Positions 8,938-18,053 of a stretch of DNA of 64,000 nt are shown in pieces. The first letter of the stretch is position 1, and every line of letters starts with the position of its first letter. The stretch is taken from positions 86,995-150,994 of the forward strand of contig JAEYWY010000005.1 in NCBI GenBank assembly GCA_023428695.1, in the 5' to 3' direction. Position numbers and translations under genes: made by a program. Origin of the DNA: Bacteroidota bacterium (GTDB lineage: Bacteria; Bacteroidota; Bacteroidia; Cytophagales; Cyclobacteriaceae). The notes beneath the pieces were generated by a model. It had not been told where the DNA came from. It made no database searches and saw only the letters and a list, made by a program, of their open reading frames with translations.

Positions 8938-10629
8938 TTAAATCACAATGAACTCCGCCGGTCCGACGGTGACTTTGAGGTCGCGTTCCGGAATGGAAAT
9001 CGTTTGTTCGCTACCGGTGTAATTCCACAATAATATTGCGCCGTTTTGGAATGCGATACCATCAACTGTCAATGGTTGGGATGAACGCGTTTCGAAAGCT
9101 TTGTCGTGCCCAGTCTCGCGTAACAATTTCAAAGCCCGGAATACCGGGTATTCTTCGCCTTCATTCGAAATAACTCCATGCGGTCCGACGGCCTGGAAGT
9201 AAGTTACGCATCCAGCCTGTGCACTGACCATTTGTTTGATGCTTCCCAAAGTCCACGTTGCACAGAAGGGTGTTTTCTGACGCGGTTCAGTTCGGTCTTC
9301 CTCCGGGATGTGGAATGCTGCCGGATTCGTGGCGTAGGGATTAAACTTTCGCTTTAGTAACACCGGCGATACGTGAACCGCCGTTTCATAAATATTGCGC
9401 GCACTAATGACGCCATAATATTGAGCTTCGAGATTCTCAATGATTGTCATGTCATCCGAAGCATGTTCCTGCGGGTCAAGACCAAATGTCACGAAGTCGG
9501 CAGACGATACGGGAAAGCGATCCCTGTTTAGTTCCGTGAAATTAAAATCGGTACCGGCGCCCACCGCGGCCGTTGGAAACATACTTTTAAGCAATGGAAT
9601 AAACTCTAAGTGATGCTCGCGCGTTGTGAGTTCGCGTTTGCTAAGTAATGTTATCTTTCGCACCGGGACGCGCTCTTTGTCAAACAATTTCAGAAAATCA
9701 TCAAGCACATCCCGTGGGTCTTGTGGTAGATGCATAACAATCTCGAGCGGCAATGCAAGGCGTTCGCTGATTAACACGTCGTTCGTGAAACTATCCTGCC
9801 ATTCGATATTGCTCAGGTCTACATCAACCCGGTAATGATCCAACCTGATTGTTCTTAATGCCTTAAGGATGTCTTCCGTAAACCCTTCCGAAGGCGACGA
9901 TCCGATGCCTATTGCAGGAAGCGTTACTTCCTTTGATGTTGTTGTGATTTCGATTACTTCGGAACTAAATACCTTTTCGAGAGGTTGTTCAGGTTTGAAC
10001 GTGATCACCTGATTTATGCGTTCACCTTTCCTGAGTTCCACCGGGAACGGCTTGCTCAGCGGCGTACAAAATGTCTTGAACGATGCATCGCTCCAGTTGC
10101 GCTGATCCTCTGTTTCGAACACATCTCCGCTGAATGCGAGCGAATACCAGTGCGAATCGATCCGCCATTTCATATGAACGATATCAACAAAAGGATCTTC
10201 CGGCGCGATATACTCCGGAAAAGTGTGTTCGGTGGTTGTGCCATCGTCATGGCGAATGATTACCGGCTGGCGGATTGTTTCGCGCAGCGGATGAAGTATA
10301 CAAAAGCCAGCTCTGTTCTTCCGGTGGTCCGCCACTACTTCACCGTCAATGGTGAATGTGATTTCTCCGGTCGAGCTACCCTGGATGGTAGCGCTCCACC
10401 GGATTAGTGTTGTGTCATCGGAATGGCTATCTGCTTTATATTGAATGCTAAAGGTTTCATGCCCGGCGTCGACAACTTCGTCATAAATCCTGAGCGGATG
10501 TGTTCCCCAGTTTTCATCGCGCAACGCAACGTAAATCATGCGCAGAATCTCCCTGTCACCGTAGCGAATGTAACGAACGAATCCGTTTTGATAAATAAGC
10601 CTGAATGGTCCGCAGTTTAGTTCTTTCAT
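8938..10629 (-). CDS. D-apionate lactonase-like protein (ApnL family)
   Basis: A 563-residue protein with no signal peptide, hence cytoplasmic. Its N-terminal segment (GFVRYIRYGDREILRMIY, then ALRDENWGTHP) matches what I recall of the D-apionate lactonase family, which opens D-apionolactone to apionate in bacterial apiose catabolism. An N-terminal beta domain (about 1-230), a central barrel-like region with parallel strands (about 240-460) and a small C-terminal beta domain can be guessed from the pattern. It lies 34 bp downstream of a GH140-type apiosidase on the same strand, which supports the call strongly. I did not use an alignment, so the family assignment rests on the N-terminal signature and the neighbour. 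Confidence 0.68.
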   Translation of the reverse strand: MKELNCGPFRLIYQNGFVRYIRYGDREILRMIYVALRDENWGTHPLRIYDEVVDAGHETFSIQYKADSHSDDTTLIRWSATIQGSSTGEITFTIDGEVVADHRKNRAGFCILHPLRETIRQPVIIRHDDGTTTEHTFPEYIAPEDPFVDIVHMKWRIDSHWYSLAFSGDVFETEDQRNWSDASFKTFCTPLSKPFPVELRKGERINQVITFKPEQPLEKVFSSEVIEITTTSKEVTLPAIGIGSSPSEGFTEDILKALRTIRLDHYRVDVDLSNIEWQDSFTNDVLISERLALPLEIVMHLPQDPRDVLDDFLKLFDKERVPVRKITLLSKRELTTREHHLEFIPLLKSMFPTAAVGAGTDFNFTELNRDRFPVSSADFVTFGLDPQEHASDDMTIIENLEAQYYGVISARNIYETAVHVSPVLLKRKFNPYATNPAAFHIPEEDRTEPRQKTPFCATWTLGSIKQMVSAQAGCVTYFQAVGPHGVISNEGEEYPVFRALKLLRETGHDKAFETRSSQPLTVDGIAFQNGAILLWNYTGSEQTISIPERDLKVTVGPAEFIVI

Positions 10630-10663
10630 GATATTAAGATCTCAGGCATAGAAGTGTACGCTG

Positions 10664-12040
10664 TTATTTAACAGGCAGGGGATAGTGTTTCGAAGCGTCA
10701 TCGAGCATCAGTACCCAATCGTGCCCGTACCCGGTTGACGGCGGAGTGAACTCCCGCACTTCTTTGTTGTCGAACTTTCCTCCGTCTTTTGATTCACCGT
10801 TTCGTGGATTGTACCATGTTGCAATCAGTTCTTTTCCTGTGACCTTACCCGGATTCACTTTAAATGACATGCCTTGTGAACTGTAGACAAAGATGTAATC
10901 CTTTCCCCGTGTCGCCTGTATGCGGTCGCTGCTACCGCGTGCGTTGTCTATGATACTTTGGTCCGGCACACGATCAAACATTGGCCGCGATTCAATGAGT
11001 CGACGCAGGTACTTCATCTGCGATGCACCAGGAAGATCCAGGGCATCATACCAATAATAATTTGGACCATTAACAGATTTTCTGTTTGGTGTATACATCT
11101 GCCAGATGTCATGGCATCCGTACGTATGACCGAAAGCACCTGCGAATACATCCAGGTAGGCATGCTTGCGAACGTCATATGCGCTCGATGTTCCGAGATC
11201 CGCGGCATTGAAACAAACGGGATGGTCTTCGTAAAGCGCTTCACCATCAATCACCGGCTTTACAGGTTTCATGTCGTATGCAACCTGAATACGATCCCAT
11301 ACATTGTTCTCACGACAGTGTCCAGTTTGAAACATGTTGAAGTCAAGCCATTTATCCTGATGAAACCATTTTGCAGAGCCGCCGTCCTTCATGTCGGTTG
11401 GCTGAGGATGAAAAGTCATAAGGGCATTTTCGTCACCGCCGACAGCTTCAGTAATTCCTTCCGCCATATTGCCCCAGATAGCCACGTCGTTGTCGTTTCG
11501 TGGATTTCGATCGCCACCGAGGATCCAGATAATGTTCTTGTGGTTCTTATACCGATTACCAAGCCACGCGCCGTATACTTTAGCGTTTTCCGTATTGAAA
11601 ATCTCCGGCCCGGTGCCCCATCTGTCGCGATATACTTTGTCACCCCACGTCGGCAATAGTCCGATGTAAAGCCCCAACTCGCCGGCTTTTTCTATGATGA
11701 AGTCGACGTGCTGAAAATAAGCGTCACGTGGTTTCGTCGGATCATCATTTTCCAACGGGATTTCCCCGTAAGGATTTGGATCGTGAAGTCCGTCTAATTC
11801 AGCGAGCGCTACCGCCTGAATAACCGTGAATCCCTTTTCAGCGCGATTCCTAAGGTATTTTTCAGCATCCTCACGGTTGAGCCGGTGAAACAATTCCCAG
11901 GCCGTGTCACCAAGCCAGAAGAACGGTTTGCCATCGGCAGTTTGAAGATAACGCCGGTTTTCCGATACGCGGAGTTGGCCATTGGCTTGTATCGAAAGCA
12001 ATACGTGGAGTATAAGCAGGAGCCCCAGGAATCTTGTCAT
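10664..12040 (-). CDS. GH140-type apiosidase (DUF4038 protein), exported
   Basis: A 458-residue secreted (alpha/beta)8-barrel hydrolase. The segments KPFFWLGDTAWELFHRLNRE, NIIWILGGDRNPR and VIDGEALYEDHP are typical of the DUF4038 / GH140 family, whose characterised member BT1012 cleaves D-apiose from rhamnogalacturonan II. A C-terminal beta domain resembling the collagen-binding-like domain of this family follows. I chose the ATG at 12040 because it starts a canonical signal peptide (MTRFLGLLLILHVLLSIQANG); in-frame upstream starts at 12091 and 12175 would add an unlikely N-terminal extension and run into the divergent gene. First gene of a two-gene minus operon with the apionate-lactonase-like gene. 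Confidence 0.82.
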   Translation of the reverse strand: MTRFLGLLLILHVLLSIQANGQLRVSENRRYLQTADGKPFFWLGDTAWELFHRLNREDAEKYLRNRAEKGFTVIQAVALAELDGLHDPNPYGEIPLENDDPTKPRDAYFQHVDFIIEKAGELGLYIGLLPTWGDKVYRDRWGTGPEIFNTENAKVYGAWLGNRYKNHKNIIWILGGDRNPRNDNDVAIWGNMAEGITEAVGGDENALMTFHPQPTDMKDGGSAKWFHQDKWLDFNMFQTGHCRENNVWDRIQVAYDMKPVKPVIDGEALYEDHPVCFNAADLGTSSAYDVRKHAYLDVFAGAFGHTYGCHDIWQMYTPNRKSVNGPNYYWYDALDLPGASQMKYLRRLIESRPMFDRVPDQSIIDNARGSSDRIQATRGKDYIFVYSSQGMSFKVNPGKVTGKELIATWYNPRNGESKDGGKFDNKEVREFTPPSTGYGHDWVLMLDDASKHYPLPVK

Positions 12041-12158
12041 CAGCAACAATATGGTTTTGACGAATATCCGATAATTCGGGATTTTTCCCATCCTGATTAG
12101 GATATGCGGGACAAAAATGAATCCATTTACTGACGCAGTTTCTGTGTATGCATTATCG

Positions 12159-12166
12159 TATCTTAG
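12159..12166 (+). promoter_or_regulatory. possible -7 element for the beta-helix gene
   Basis: TATCTTAG differs by one base from the Bacteroidota -7 consensus TAnnTTTG. It lies 21 bp before the ATG at 12187 in the divergent gap between the apiosidase and the beta-helix gene. No convincing -33 TTG at the standard distance was found. Confidence 0.3.
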
Positions 12167-12186
12167 TACAAACAACCAGTACCACC

Positions 12187-13380
12187 ATGGTCAGGACGAT
12201 TTTATTCGCCGTACTGATGCTTATGATGCATGCATCTTTCGCGCAAAAGGAAACTCAGAAAAAATTCCAGACGATGTTGATTGAAGTTGAAAATGGCGGA
12301 GTTGTCAACCTGCCGGAGGGCCACTTTCAACTTGAGGGAAGCCTTTCGATGGATGACAAATCAGACGTCGTGATTCGCGGCGCCGGTATGAACAAAACGA
12401 TCCTGAGTTTCAAGGATCAGGTTACCGGTGCCGAAGGTTTGAAAATCACCAATGGTAAGAATATTCGCCTCGAGGATTTTACCGTTCATGATGCCAAAGG
12501 CGACGGTATCAAAGTACAGTTGGTTGACGGTATTGTGTTTAAGAATGTCACTACGGGTTGGACTGGTGGTGCCGATGAAAAAAATGGTGGCTATGGAATC
12601 TACCCGGTGCAGTGCACGCAGGTACTGATTGACAATTGTGTTGCGCATGGAGCGAGCGATGCAGGTATTTATGTTGGTCAGTCTAAGTATATTGTTGTAC
12701 GCAACTCTAAAGCCTACGAAAACGTAGCCGGCATTGAAATCGAAAATTCTCTTTATGCCGATGTCTATGACAATGAGGCGTACAACAACACTGGTGGTGT
12801 CCTCATTTTTGATTTGCCGGACCTGGTTCAAAAGGAGGGTGGATTCGTCCGCGTTTTTCGCAATGTGATCCGCGAGAATAACCACGACAACTTTGCTCCC
12901 AAAGGTAACATTGTCGGGAAGGTGCCGCCCGGAACGGGACTGATGATTCTGGCAACGCGTAACGTTGAAATTTTCGAAAACAAAATCGTGAACAACATCA
13001 CTGCCGGTACGGCGATCATCAGTTACTACATGACGGAGAATCCGATCAATGATGCGTCATACAAGCCGTTTCCGCATAGTATTTACCTGCATGATAATGT
13101 ATATGAACGCCCTCGCGTGAGAACTAGCGGAAAGGGAAGGATGGGCAAACTGTTTCGGCTGAAGCTGCGTTTTGGCAAGGACGTTCCGCATATTATTTAT
13201 GACGGCATTGAGGACGATGCGATGAAGGACCGAAGAATATGTTTTAGCAATAATACAAACGCTACGTTTGTGAATATTGATGCTGGTAACAAGTTCCGCA
13301 ACAAATCGCGCGACATAACGCTGCATAATTGCGAACAACCGCGGCTTGAACCCGTTCAATTAACAGTCTCGATGAAATGA
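12187..13380 (+). CDS. parallel beta-helix repeat protein, exported
   Basis: A 397-residue right-handed parallel beta-helix protein. After the signal peptide (MVRTILFAVLMLMMHASFAQ) come successive ~22-residue rungs such as VVIRGAGMNKTILSF, NIRLEDFTVHDAKGDGIKV, VLIDNCVAHGASDAGIYV and NVEIFENKIVNN. The ATG at 12187 is preferred over one at 12148 because only it gives a clean signal peptide. This family (TIGR03805 type) is known to be paired with a diheme cytochrome, and here the next gene is exactly that, overlapping by 4 bp (ATGA). Beta-helix proteins often bind or cleave polysaccharides; the catalytic role, if any, is not visible. Confidence 0.85.
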   Translation: MVRTILFAVLMLMMHASFAQKETQKKFQTMLIEVENGGVVNLPEGHFQLEGSLSMDDKSDVVIRGAGMNKTILSFKDQVTGAEGLKITNGKNIRLEDFTVHDAKGDGIKVQLVDGIVFKNVTTGWTGGADEKNGGYGIYPVQCTQVLIDNCVAHGASDAGIYVGQSKYIVVRNSKAYENVAGIEIENSLYADVYDNEAYNNTGGVLIFDLPDLVQKEGGFVRVFRNVIRENNHDNFAPKGNIVGKVPPGTGLMILATRNVEIFENKIVNNITAGTAIISYYMTENPINDASYKPFPHSIYLHDNVYERPRVRTSGKGRMGKLFRLKLRFGKDVPHIIYDGIEDDAMKDRRICFSNNTNATFVNIDAGNKFRNKSRDITLHNCEQPRLEPVQLTVSMK

Positions 13381-14417
13381 GATTTCTTGTCGTACTGATC
13401 GTGATCTTAATTGGCGTGCCCGCTTTCGTATATGAACCGGTGGCGGTTGAGCGGAAGGAACGCCTTTCGGAATTTGCTTTCTTTACCGGAAAACTTGCTG
13501 ATCTCACACCCGCGGATGATGTCATTCCTTATGACGTTAATACGCCGCTCTTCAGCAACTATGCCGAAAAACTTCGCTTCATCAAATTGCCAGCGGGAGA
13601 GGTTGCACACTATCGTGACTCATTAGCATTTGATTTTCCAGTCGGAACAATTCTTATTAAGAATTTCTATTACCCGGTTGATTTTCGCAAACCCGATGGT
13701 CCCCGTAAGATTATCGAAACCCGGCTGCTGGTACATCAGCCCGGGGGTTGGGAAGCGTGGCCCTACGTCTGGAACGACGACCAGTCCGACGCCGTTTATG
13801 ACCCCGCGGGCGACATAAAGAAGATTTCGTACGTGGCAAAAAACGGTCGCAGGAAGGAAGTCACTTATGCTGTTCCCAATAAAAATCAATGCAAGGGTTG
13901 TCACGTCAGGAATGAATCACTCCTTCCGATTGGCGTAAACGCGCGGCAACTTAACCGTGATTTCAACTATGGAGATTCGAAAGAAAATCAGCTGATGCAT
14001 TGGAAGGCGCTTGGTGTTCTTTCCGGATTACCGGACAAAGATGCGATTCCTGCGCTCGCCGTCTGGGATAATCCTGCGACGGGATCGCTGGACCAAAGGG
14101 CACGTGCATACCTTGACGCGAATTGCGGGCACTGTCATTCACAAAACGGTCCCGCGTCAACTTCAGGATTGTTTCTTGATATTTTCGAGCAGCGAAAAAT
14201 TCATTTAGGTGTTGATAAGACACCGGTTGCCGCCGGACGTGGCGCGGGCAATTTGCGTTTCGATATCGTTCCGGGTAAACCGGATCAAAGCATTCTTGTA
14301 TTTCGGATGAAAACCAACGACCCTGCCATTGCAATGCCCGAACTTGGCCGCGAGCAGGTGCACGCGGAAGGAGTCGCGCTTATTGAAGAATGGATTCGCA
14401 GCGAATCCTTCAATTAG
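13377..14417 (+). CDS. SO2930-family diheme c-type cytochrome
   Basis: A 346-residue exported protein with an N-terminal hydrophobic signal (MRFLVVLIVILIGVPAFV). It has two CxxCH heme-attachment sites, CKGCH in the middle and CGHCH further on, and the conserved opening IPYDVNTPLFSNYAEKLRF of the SO2930 / HNE_0200 family (TIGR03806). The gene starts inside the stop of the beta-helix gene, so the two are translationally coupled. The family has no defined substrate; a periplasmic electron-transfer or dehydrogenase-like role is inferred from the hemes. The pairing with the beta-helix partner recurs across Proteobacteria and Bacteroidota, which argues for a joint function. Confidence 0.88.
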   Translation: MRFLVVLIVILIGVPAFVYEPVAVERKERLSEFAFFTGKLADLTPADDVIPYDVNTPLFSNYAEKLRFIKLPAGEVAHYRDSLAFDFPVGTILIKNFYYPVDFRKPDGPRKIIETRLLVHQPGGWEAWPYVWNDDQSDAVYDPAGDIKKISYVAKNGRRKEVTYAVPNKNQCKGCHVRNESLLPIGVNARQLNRDFNYGDSKENQLMHWKALGVLSGLPDKDAIPALAVWDNPATGSLDQRARAYLDANCGHCHSQNGPASTSGLFLDIFEQRKIHLGVDKTPVAAGRGAGNLRFDIVPGKPDQSILVFRMKTNDPAIAMPELGREQVHAEGVALIEEWIRSESFN

Positions 14418-14476
14418 TCAGGTTCCTTGACTACTTTTACGCCCGGATAGACTGAATAACTGCAACCTGATTGATT

Positions 14477-16066
14477 ATGCGTCAACGCCACTTCTTCCTG
14501 CTGTTTGGAATATCTTTCATAATAGCTTCATGCTCCGGTGATCGCGGTTCGGATTCGAAGCCGCCCGTGAAGGGAGAACTTGTGATGGAGAGAATCGAAA
14601 ACGCAAAGCCCCGCAATGTTGTGTTCATACTTTCCGACGATCATCGTTTTGATTTCATGGGCTTCACCGGCAAAGTACCCTGGCTTGAGACGCCTAACAT
14701 GGATCGCATGGCCAAAGAAGGAGCGTGGTTCCGCAATACATATGTAACCACAGCATTGTGTTCTCCGAGCCGGGCTTCAATCCTTACGGGTCTTTATTCA
14801 CATACCCACACCGTTGTTGACAACAGCGCCCCGGATCCGGATTTCCTGATATTCTTTCCGCAATACCTTCAGAAAGCGGGATACAATACAAGCTTCTTTG
14901 GTAAGTGGCATATGGGCCATGATACTGACGATCCAAGACCTGGATTTGACCATTGGGAAAGTTTCCGCGGCCAGGGCGTGTATTACAATCCTACGCTTAA
15001 TATCAACGGCGAGCGCGTTGAATACAAAGATTCGACATACATCACCGACCTGCTTACCGATCACGCCCTCGAATGGATGAAAAAGCAGGATAAAGACAAA
15101 CCGTTCTTTGTATACCTCTCGCATAAGGCTGTACATGCGGAGTTTTATCCCGCAAAGCGACACGCTGGAAAATACGCCAACGAAACGCTTGAACTGCCGC
15201 CGTCATTCCTTACGTCAGATGAGCAAGTGAAGGGAAAGAGGCGCACAGGGAATTCCGGAATGGAGAGACCCGACAACAAACCGTGGGGTGGCGATGAGTA
15301 CTACGGCAAGAATCGTACTCCCGACTGGCAAAAGATGCAACGCGAGAGTTGGCATGGAGTCGACTACCTGTATAACGGTCAGATGAATTTCCGTGAGTTC
15401 TACCAGCGATATTGCGAAACATTGCTCGCGGTAGATGAGAGCATTGGTCGTGTATTGGAGTATCTCGAACAAGAAGGTCTTTTAGAGTCAACACTGGTGA
15501 TCTACATGGGTGACAATGGATTTTCGTTTGGCGAACACGGACTTATCGACAAACGTCATTTTTATGAGGAGTCGGCAAAAGCTCCGTTTCTTATCCGTTG
15601 CCCGGAGATATTTCAGGGTGGTCGTGTGATGGAACCGATGATTCAGAACATCGATGTCGCTCCGACGATTCTGGAAGTCGCCGGAATCAGAAAGCCCGAA
15701 CAAATGCATGGCCGAAGCATCCTTCCTTTATTAAAAGGAGAGAACGTTGAATGGCGCGACCGCATTTTTTACGAGTACTACTGGGAGTACGACTTCCCGC
15801 AAACGCCGACCATGCATGGAGTCCGGACGGATCGGTATAAATTGATCCGTTACCATGGCATTTGGGACACTAACGAGTTATACGATTTGCAGGAGGATCC
15901 TAATGAAATGAAGAATCTCATTGCGAGTCCGGAACACCAGGAACTCATCAAAGACCTCAGCAATGAAATTTACGACTGGCTTGAAACAACAGATGGCATG
16001 CAGATTCCGCTAAAGCGAACTGTAAGGAAACACGGTAATGACCATCGCAACCTCGGTGTGTATTAA
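14477..16066 (+). CDS. S1-family sulfatase lipoprotein
   Basis: A 529-residue type I sulfatase that hydrolyses sulfate esters. The N-terminus is a lipoprotein signal with lipobox IIASC. The signature CSPSRASILTG places the residue converted to formylglycine at Cys95. Metal-binding and active-site segments are visible: FILSDDH near the start, FFGKWHMG, YLSHKAVH and YMGDNGFSFGEHG. I chose the ATG at 14477 (two codons after a TTG) as the normal start. The next gene, overlapping by one base (TAATG), encodes the formylglycine-generating enzyme needed to mature it. The substrate cannot be assigned, but neighbouring plant-glycan enzymes make a carbohydrate sulfate plausible. Confidence 0.92.
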   Translation: MRQRHFFLLFGISFIIASCSGDRGSDSKPPVKGELVMERIENAKPRNVVFILSDDHRFDFMGFTGKVPWLETPNMDRMAKEGAWFRNTYVTTALCSPSRASILTGLYSHTHTVVDNSAPDPDFLIFFPQYLQKAGYNTSFFGKWHMGHDTDDPRPGFDHWESFRGQGVYYNPTLNINGERVEYKDSTYITDLLTDHALEWMKKQDKDKPFFVYLSHKAVHAEFYPAKRHAGKYANETLELPPSFLTSDEQVKGKRRTGNSGMERPDNKPWGGDEYYGKNRTPDWQKMQRESWHGVDYLYNGQMNFREFYQRYCETLLAVDESIGRVLEYLEQEGLLESTLVIYMGDNGFSFGEHGLIDKRHFYEESAKAPFLIRCPEIFQGGRVMEPMIQNIDVAPTILEVAGIRKPEQMHGRSILPLLKGENVEWRDRIFYEYYWEYDFPQTPTMHGVRTDRYKLIRYHGIWDTNELYDLQEDPNEMKNLIASPEHQELIKDLSNEIYDWLETTDGMQIPLKRTVRKHGNDHRNLGVY

Positions 16067-17118
16067 TGAAGGCGATTTGCATTAACGCGATATTCGTTCT
16101 GTTACTGTTGTCCTGCTCCTCAGAGACAAGGCGCGAAGGCGAAGCGGGTCGGCATGAAGTTAAGCCATCTGGTGATGCGCCCGCCGGAATGATTTGGGTA
16201 AGCGGTGGCGAGTTTATTATGGGCACGGATGAAGGAAACACGTACGCCCACGAGCGCCCTGCGCATAACGTCAGCGTTGACGGATTCTGGATGGATGTGA
16301 CCGAAGTGACAAACCAGGCGTATAAGGAATTTGTTGACGCTACGGGATACGTGACCGTCGCGGAACGCAAGCCGGATTGGGAGGAACTTAAGAAACAGCT
16401 TCCACCGGGAACACCAAAACCGCCCGACAGCATCCTCGTTCCGGGTTCGCTCACTTTTCACGCACCGGGTACACGCGTCAGTCTTAATGATTATTCACAA
16501 TGGTGGCGCTGGACCCCGGGTGCAAACTGGAGACAACCCGAAGGACCAGGAAGTAATCTCGATGCGCGGTGGGATCATCCCGTTGTTCACATCGCATACG
16601 AAGATGCATTCGCTTACTGCGAATGGGCGGACAAGCGACTCCCGACTGAAGCAGAATGGGAGTTTGCGGCACGTGGTGGGGAGCCGGCCAAACCGTTTGA
16701 CTTCACGCGCGACCTCGTTACCAACGGACGATTTGTCGCCAACGTGTATCAGGGAAGTTTCCCCAGCAAAAACCTGGCGGAGGATGGATTTAAAGGAAGC
16801 GCGCCTGTAAAAACATTTCCGTCAAACGCATACGGCCTGTACGACATGATCGGAAATGTCTGGGAGTGGACGAGCGATTTTTATGATCCGGAATATTTCG
16901 CGCATCTTCCTGGAAACGGAACCGCCAGAAACCCCAAGGGTCCGAAAGCATCACACGATCCGCGAGAACCAGGCATTGTGAAGTATGTAACCAAAGGCGG
17001 GTCATACCTTTGTGCGACAGACTACTGCTCCAACTATCGGCCTACTGCTCGTCAGGCAACGGCCTTTGACAGCGGACAATCGCATATTGGTTTTCGTTGT
17101 GTTAAGTCAGGACGCTGA
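16066..17118 (+). CDS. formylglycine-generating enzyme (SUMF1 type), lipoprotein
   Basis: A 350-residue FGE-sulfatase-domain protein. It has the family opening GMIWVSGGEFIMGTDE, then ERPAHNVSVDGFWMDVTEVT, LPTEAEWEFAARGG, NVWEWTSDFY and the end SHIGFRCVKSG. Both copper-binding catalytic cysteines are present in GGSYLCATDYCSNYRPTAR (Cys316 and Cys321), so it should be a true oxygen-dependent FGE rather than one of the many catalytically unrelated family members. It begins with a lipoprotein signal (FVLLLLSCSS), predicting action outside the cytoplasm. The start codon overlaps the sulfatase stop, giving tight translational coupling with its presumed substrate. Confidence 0.92.
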   Translation: MKAICINAIFVLLLLSCSSETRREGEAGRHEVKPSGDAPAGMIWVSGGEFIMGTDEGNTYAHERPAHNVSVDGFWMDVTEVTNQAYKEFVDATGYVTVAERKPDWEELKKQLPPGTPKPPDSILVPGSLTFHAPGTRVSLNDYSQWWRWTPGANWRQPEGPGSNLDARWDHPVVHIAYEDAFAYCEWADKRLPTEAEWEFAARGGEPAKPFDFTRDLVTNGRFVANVYQGSFPSKNLAEDGFKGSAPVKTFPSNAYGLYDMIGNVWEWTSDFYDPEYFAHLPGNGTARNPKGPKASHDPREPGIVKYVTKGGSYLCATDYCSNYRPTARQATAFDSGQSHIGFRCVKSGR

Positions 17119-17144
17119 TCGGATTACCTGTAACAGTCACTAAT

Positions 17145-18020
17145 GTGAGCGCCGAAAAAACCGCCATTCGTACAATTTACTTCAGCATCGCCGGTAGCAC
17201 GGTGTTGGCGCTTATCAAATGGCTCGCGGGTTATTTCGGAAATTCGTACGCACTCATCGCCGACGGCATTGAATCAACGGCAGACGTTGTTTCCTCATTA
17301 TTGGTATTGATGGGGCTGAAAATTGCAAACAGACCTCCGGATGAAAATCACCCCTATGGCCATGGCAAACTTGAACCCCTTATCACATTTATTGTGGTGG
17401 GGTTTCTTATTGTCTCGGCAGTAGTCATCGCGTACCAGAGTATCGAAAATATCCGAACACCCCATGAACCTCCGGAGGCGTATACGCTGTATGTGCTTGC
17501 AGGAATTCTGATCTGGAAGGAGCTTTCATTCCGGTACGTTATCCATAGGAGCAGACAAACGAACAGTTCGTCCCTGAGAGCCGATGCCTGGCATCATCGC
17601 AGTGACGCGATCACTTCTGTCGCTGCGTTCATTGGAATTTCCCTGGCTCTGGTGCTTGGACCGGGTTATGAGTCCGCGGATGATTGGGCAGCGTTAGTTG
17701 CTTCCGGTGCGATTCTGTATAATAGCTATCTGATCTTCCGTCCGGCACTCAGTGAAATAATGGATGAGCACCTTTACGAAGAGCTGGTCAAGAAAATCCG
17801 GGCGGTTTCTCTGAGCGTTGGTGGCGTTGAAGGAACGGAGAAGTGTTTTGTGCGTAAGTCAGGAATGAAATATCATGTTGACCTGCACGCCACGGTAAAG
17901 GCTACTCTCACCGTGCGTGAAGGTCACGACATCGCCCACAGGCTGAAAGATAAACTATTGCTGGAGTTGCCGGAGCTTGAGAATATTCTGATTCACATAG
18001 AACCCGCTGAGGAACATTAG
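17145..18020 (+). CDS. cation diffusion facilitator transporter
   Basis: A 291-residue CDF-family protein exporting divalent metal such as zinc, iron or manganese by proton exchange. The paired metal-site motifs are visible: ALIADGIESTADVVSS in TM2 (Asp40, Asp47) and AWHHRSDAITS in TM5, together with the HPYGHGKLEP loop. The C-terminal ~80 residues form the cytoplasmic metal-sensing domain. The start is GTG; an overlapping ATG at 17143 is out of frame and followed by a stop. It follows the FGE gene by 26 bp, which may be read-through rather than a functional link. Metal specificity cannot be read directly. Confidence 0.9.
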   Translation: MSAEKTAIRTIYFSIAGSTVLALIKWLAGYFGNSYALIADGIESTADVVSSLLVLMGLKIANRPPDENHPYGHGKLEPLITFIVVGFLIVSAVVIAYQSIENIRTPHEPPEAYTLYVLAGILIWKELSFRYVIHRSRQTNSSSLRADAWHHRSDAITSVAAFIGISLALVLGPGYESADDWAALVASGAILYNSYLIFRPALSEIMDEHLYEELVKKIRAVSLSVGGVEGTEKCFVRKSGMKYHVDLHATVKATLTVREGHDIAHRLKDKLLLELPELENILIHIEPAEEH

Positions 18021-18053
18021 CGTGCCCGGATGCGTGGAAATAATATGCTGATG

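Noticed and set aside
12361..12885. 174-residue antisense frame
   Set aside because: It is opposite the beta-helix repeats, whose periodic sequence leaves the other strand open by chance.
1..18020. Standard SusC/SusD polysaccharide utilisation locus
   Set aside because: No TonB-dependent receptor or SusD-like lipoprotein is encoded in the window, although one could lie upstream.
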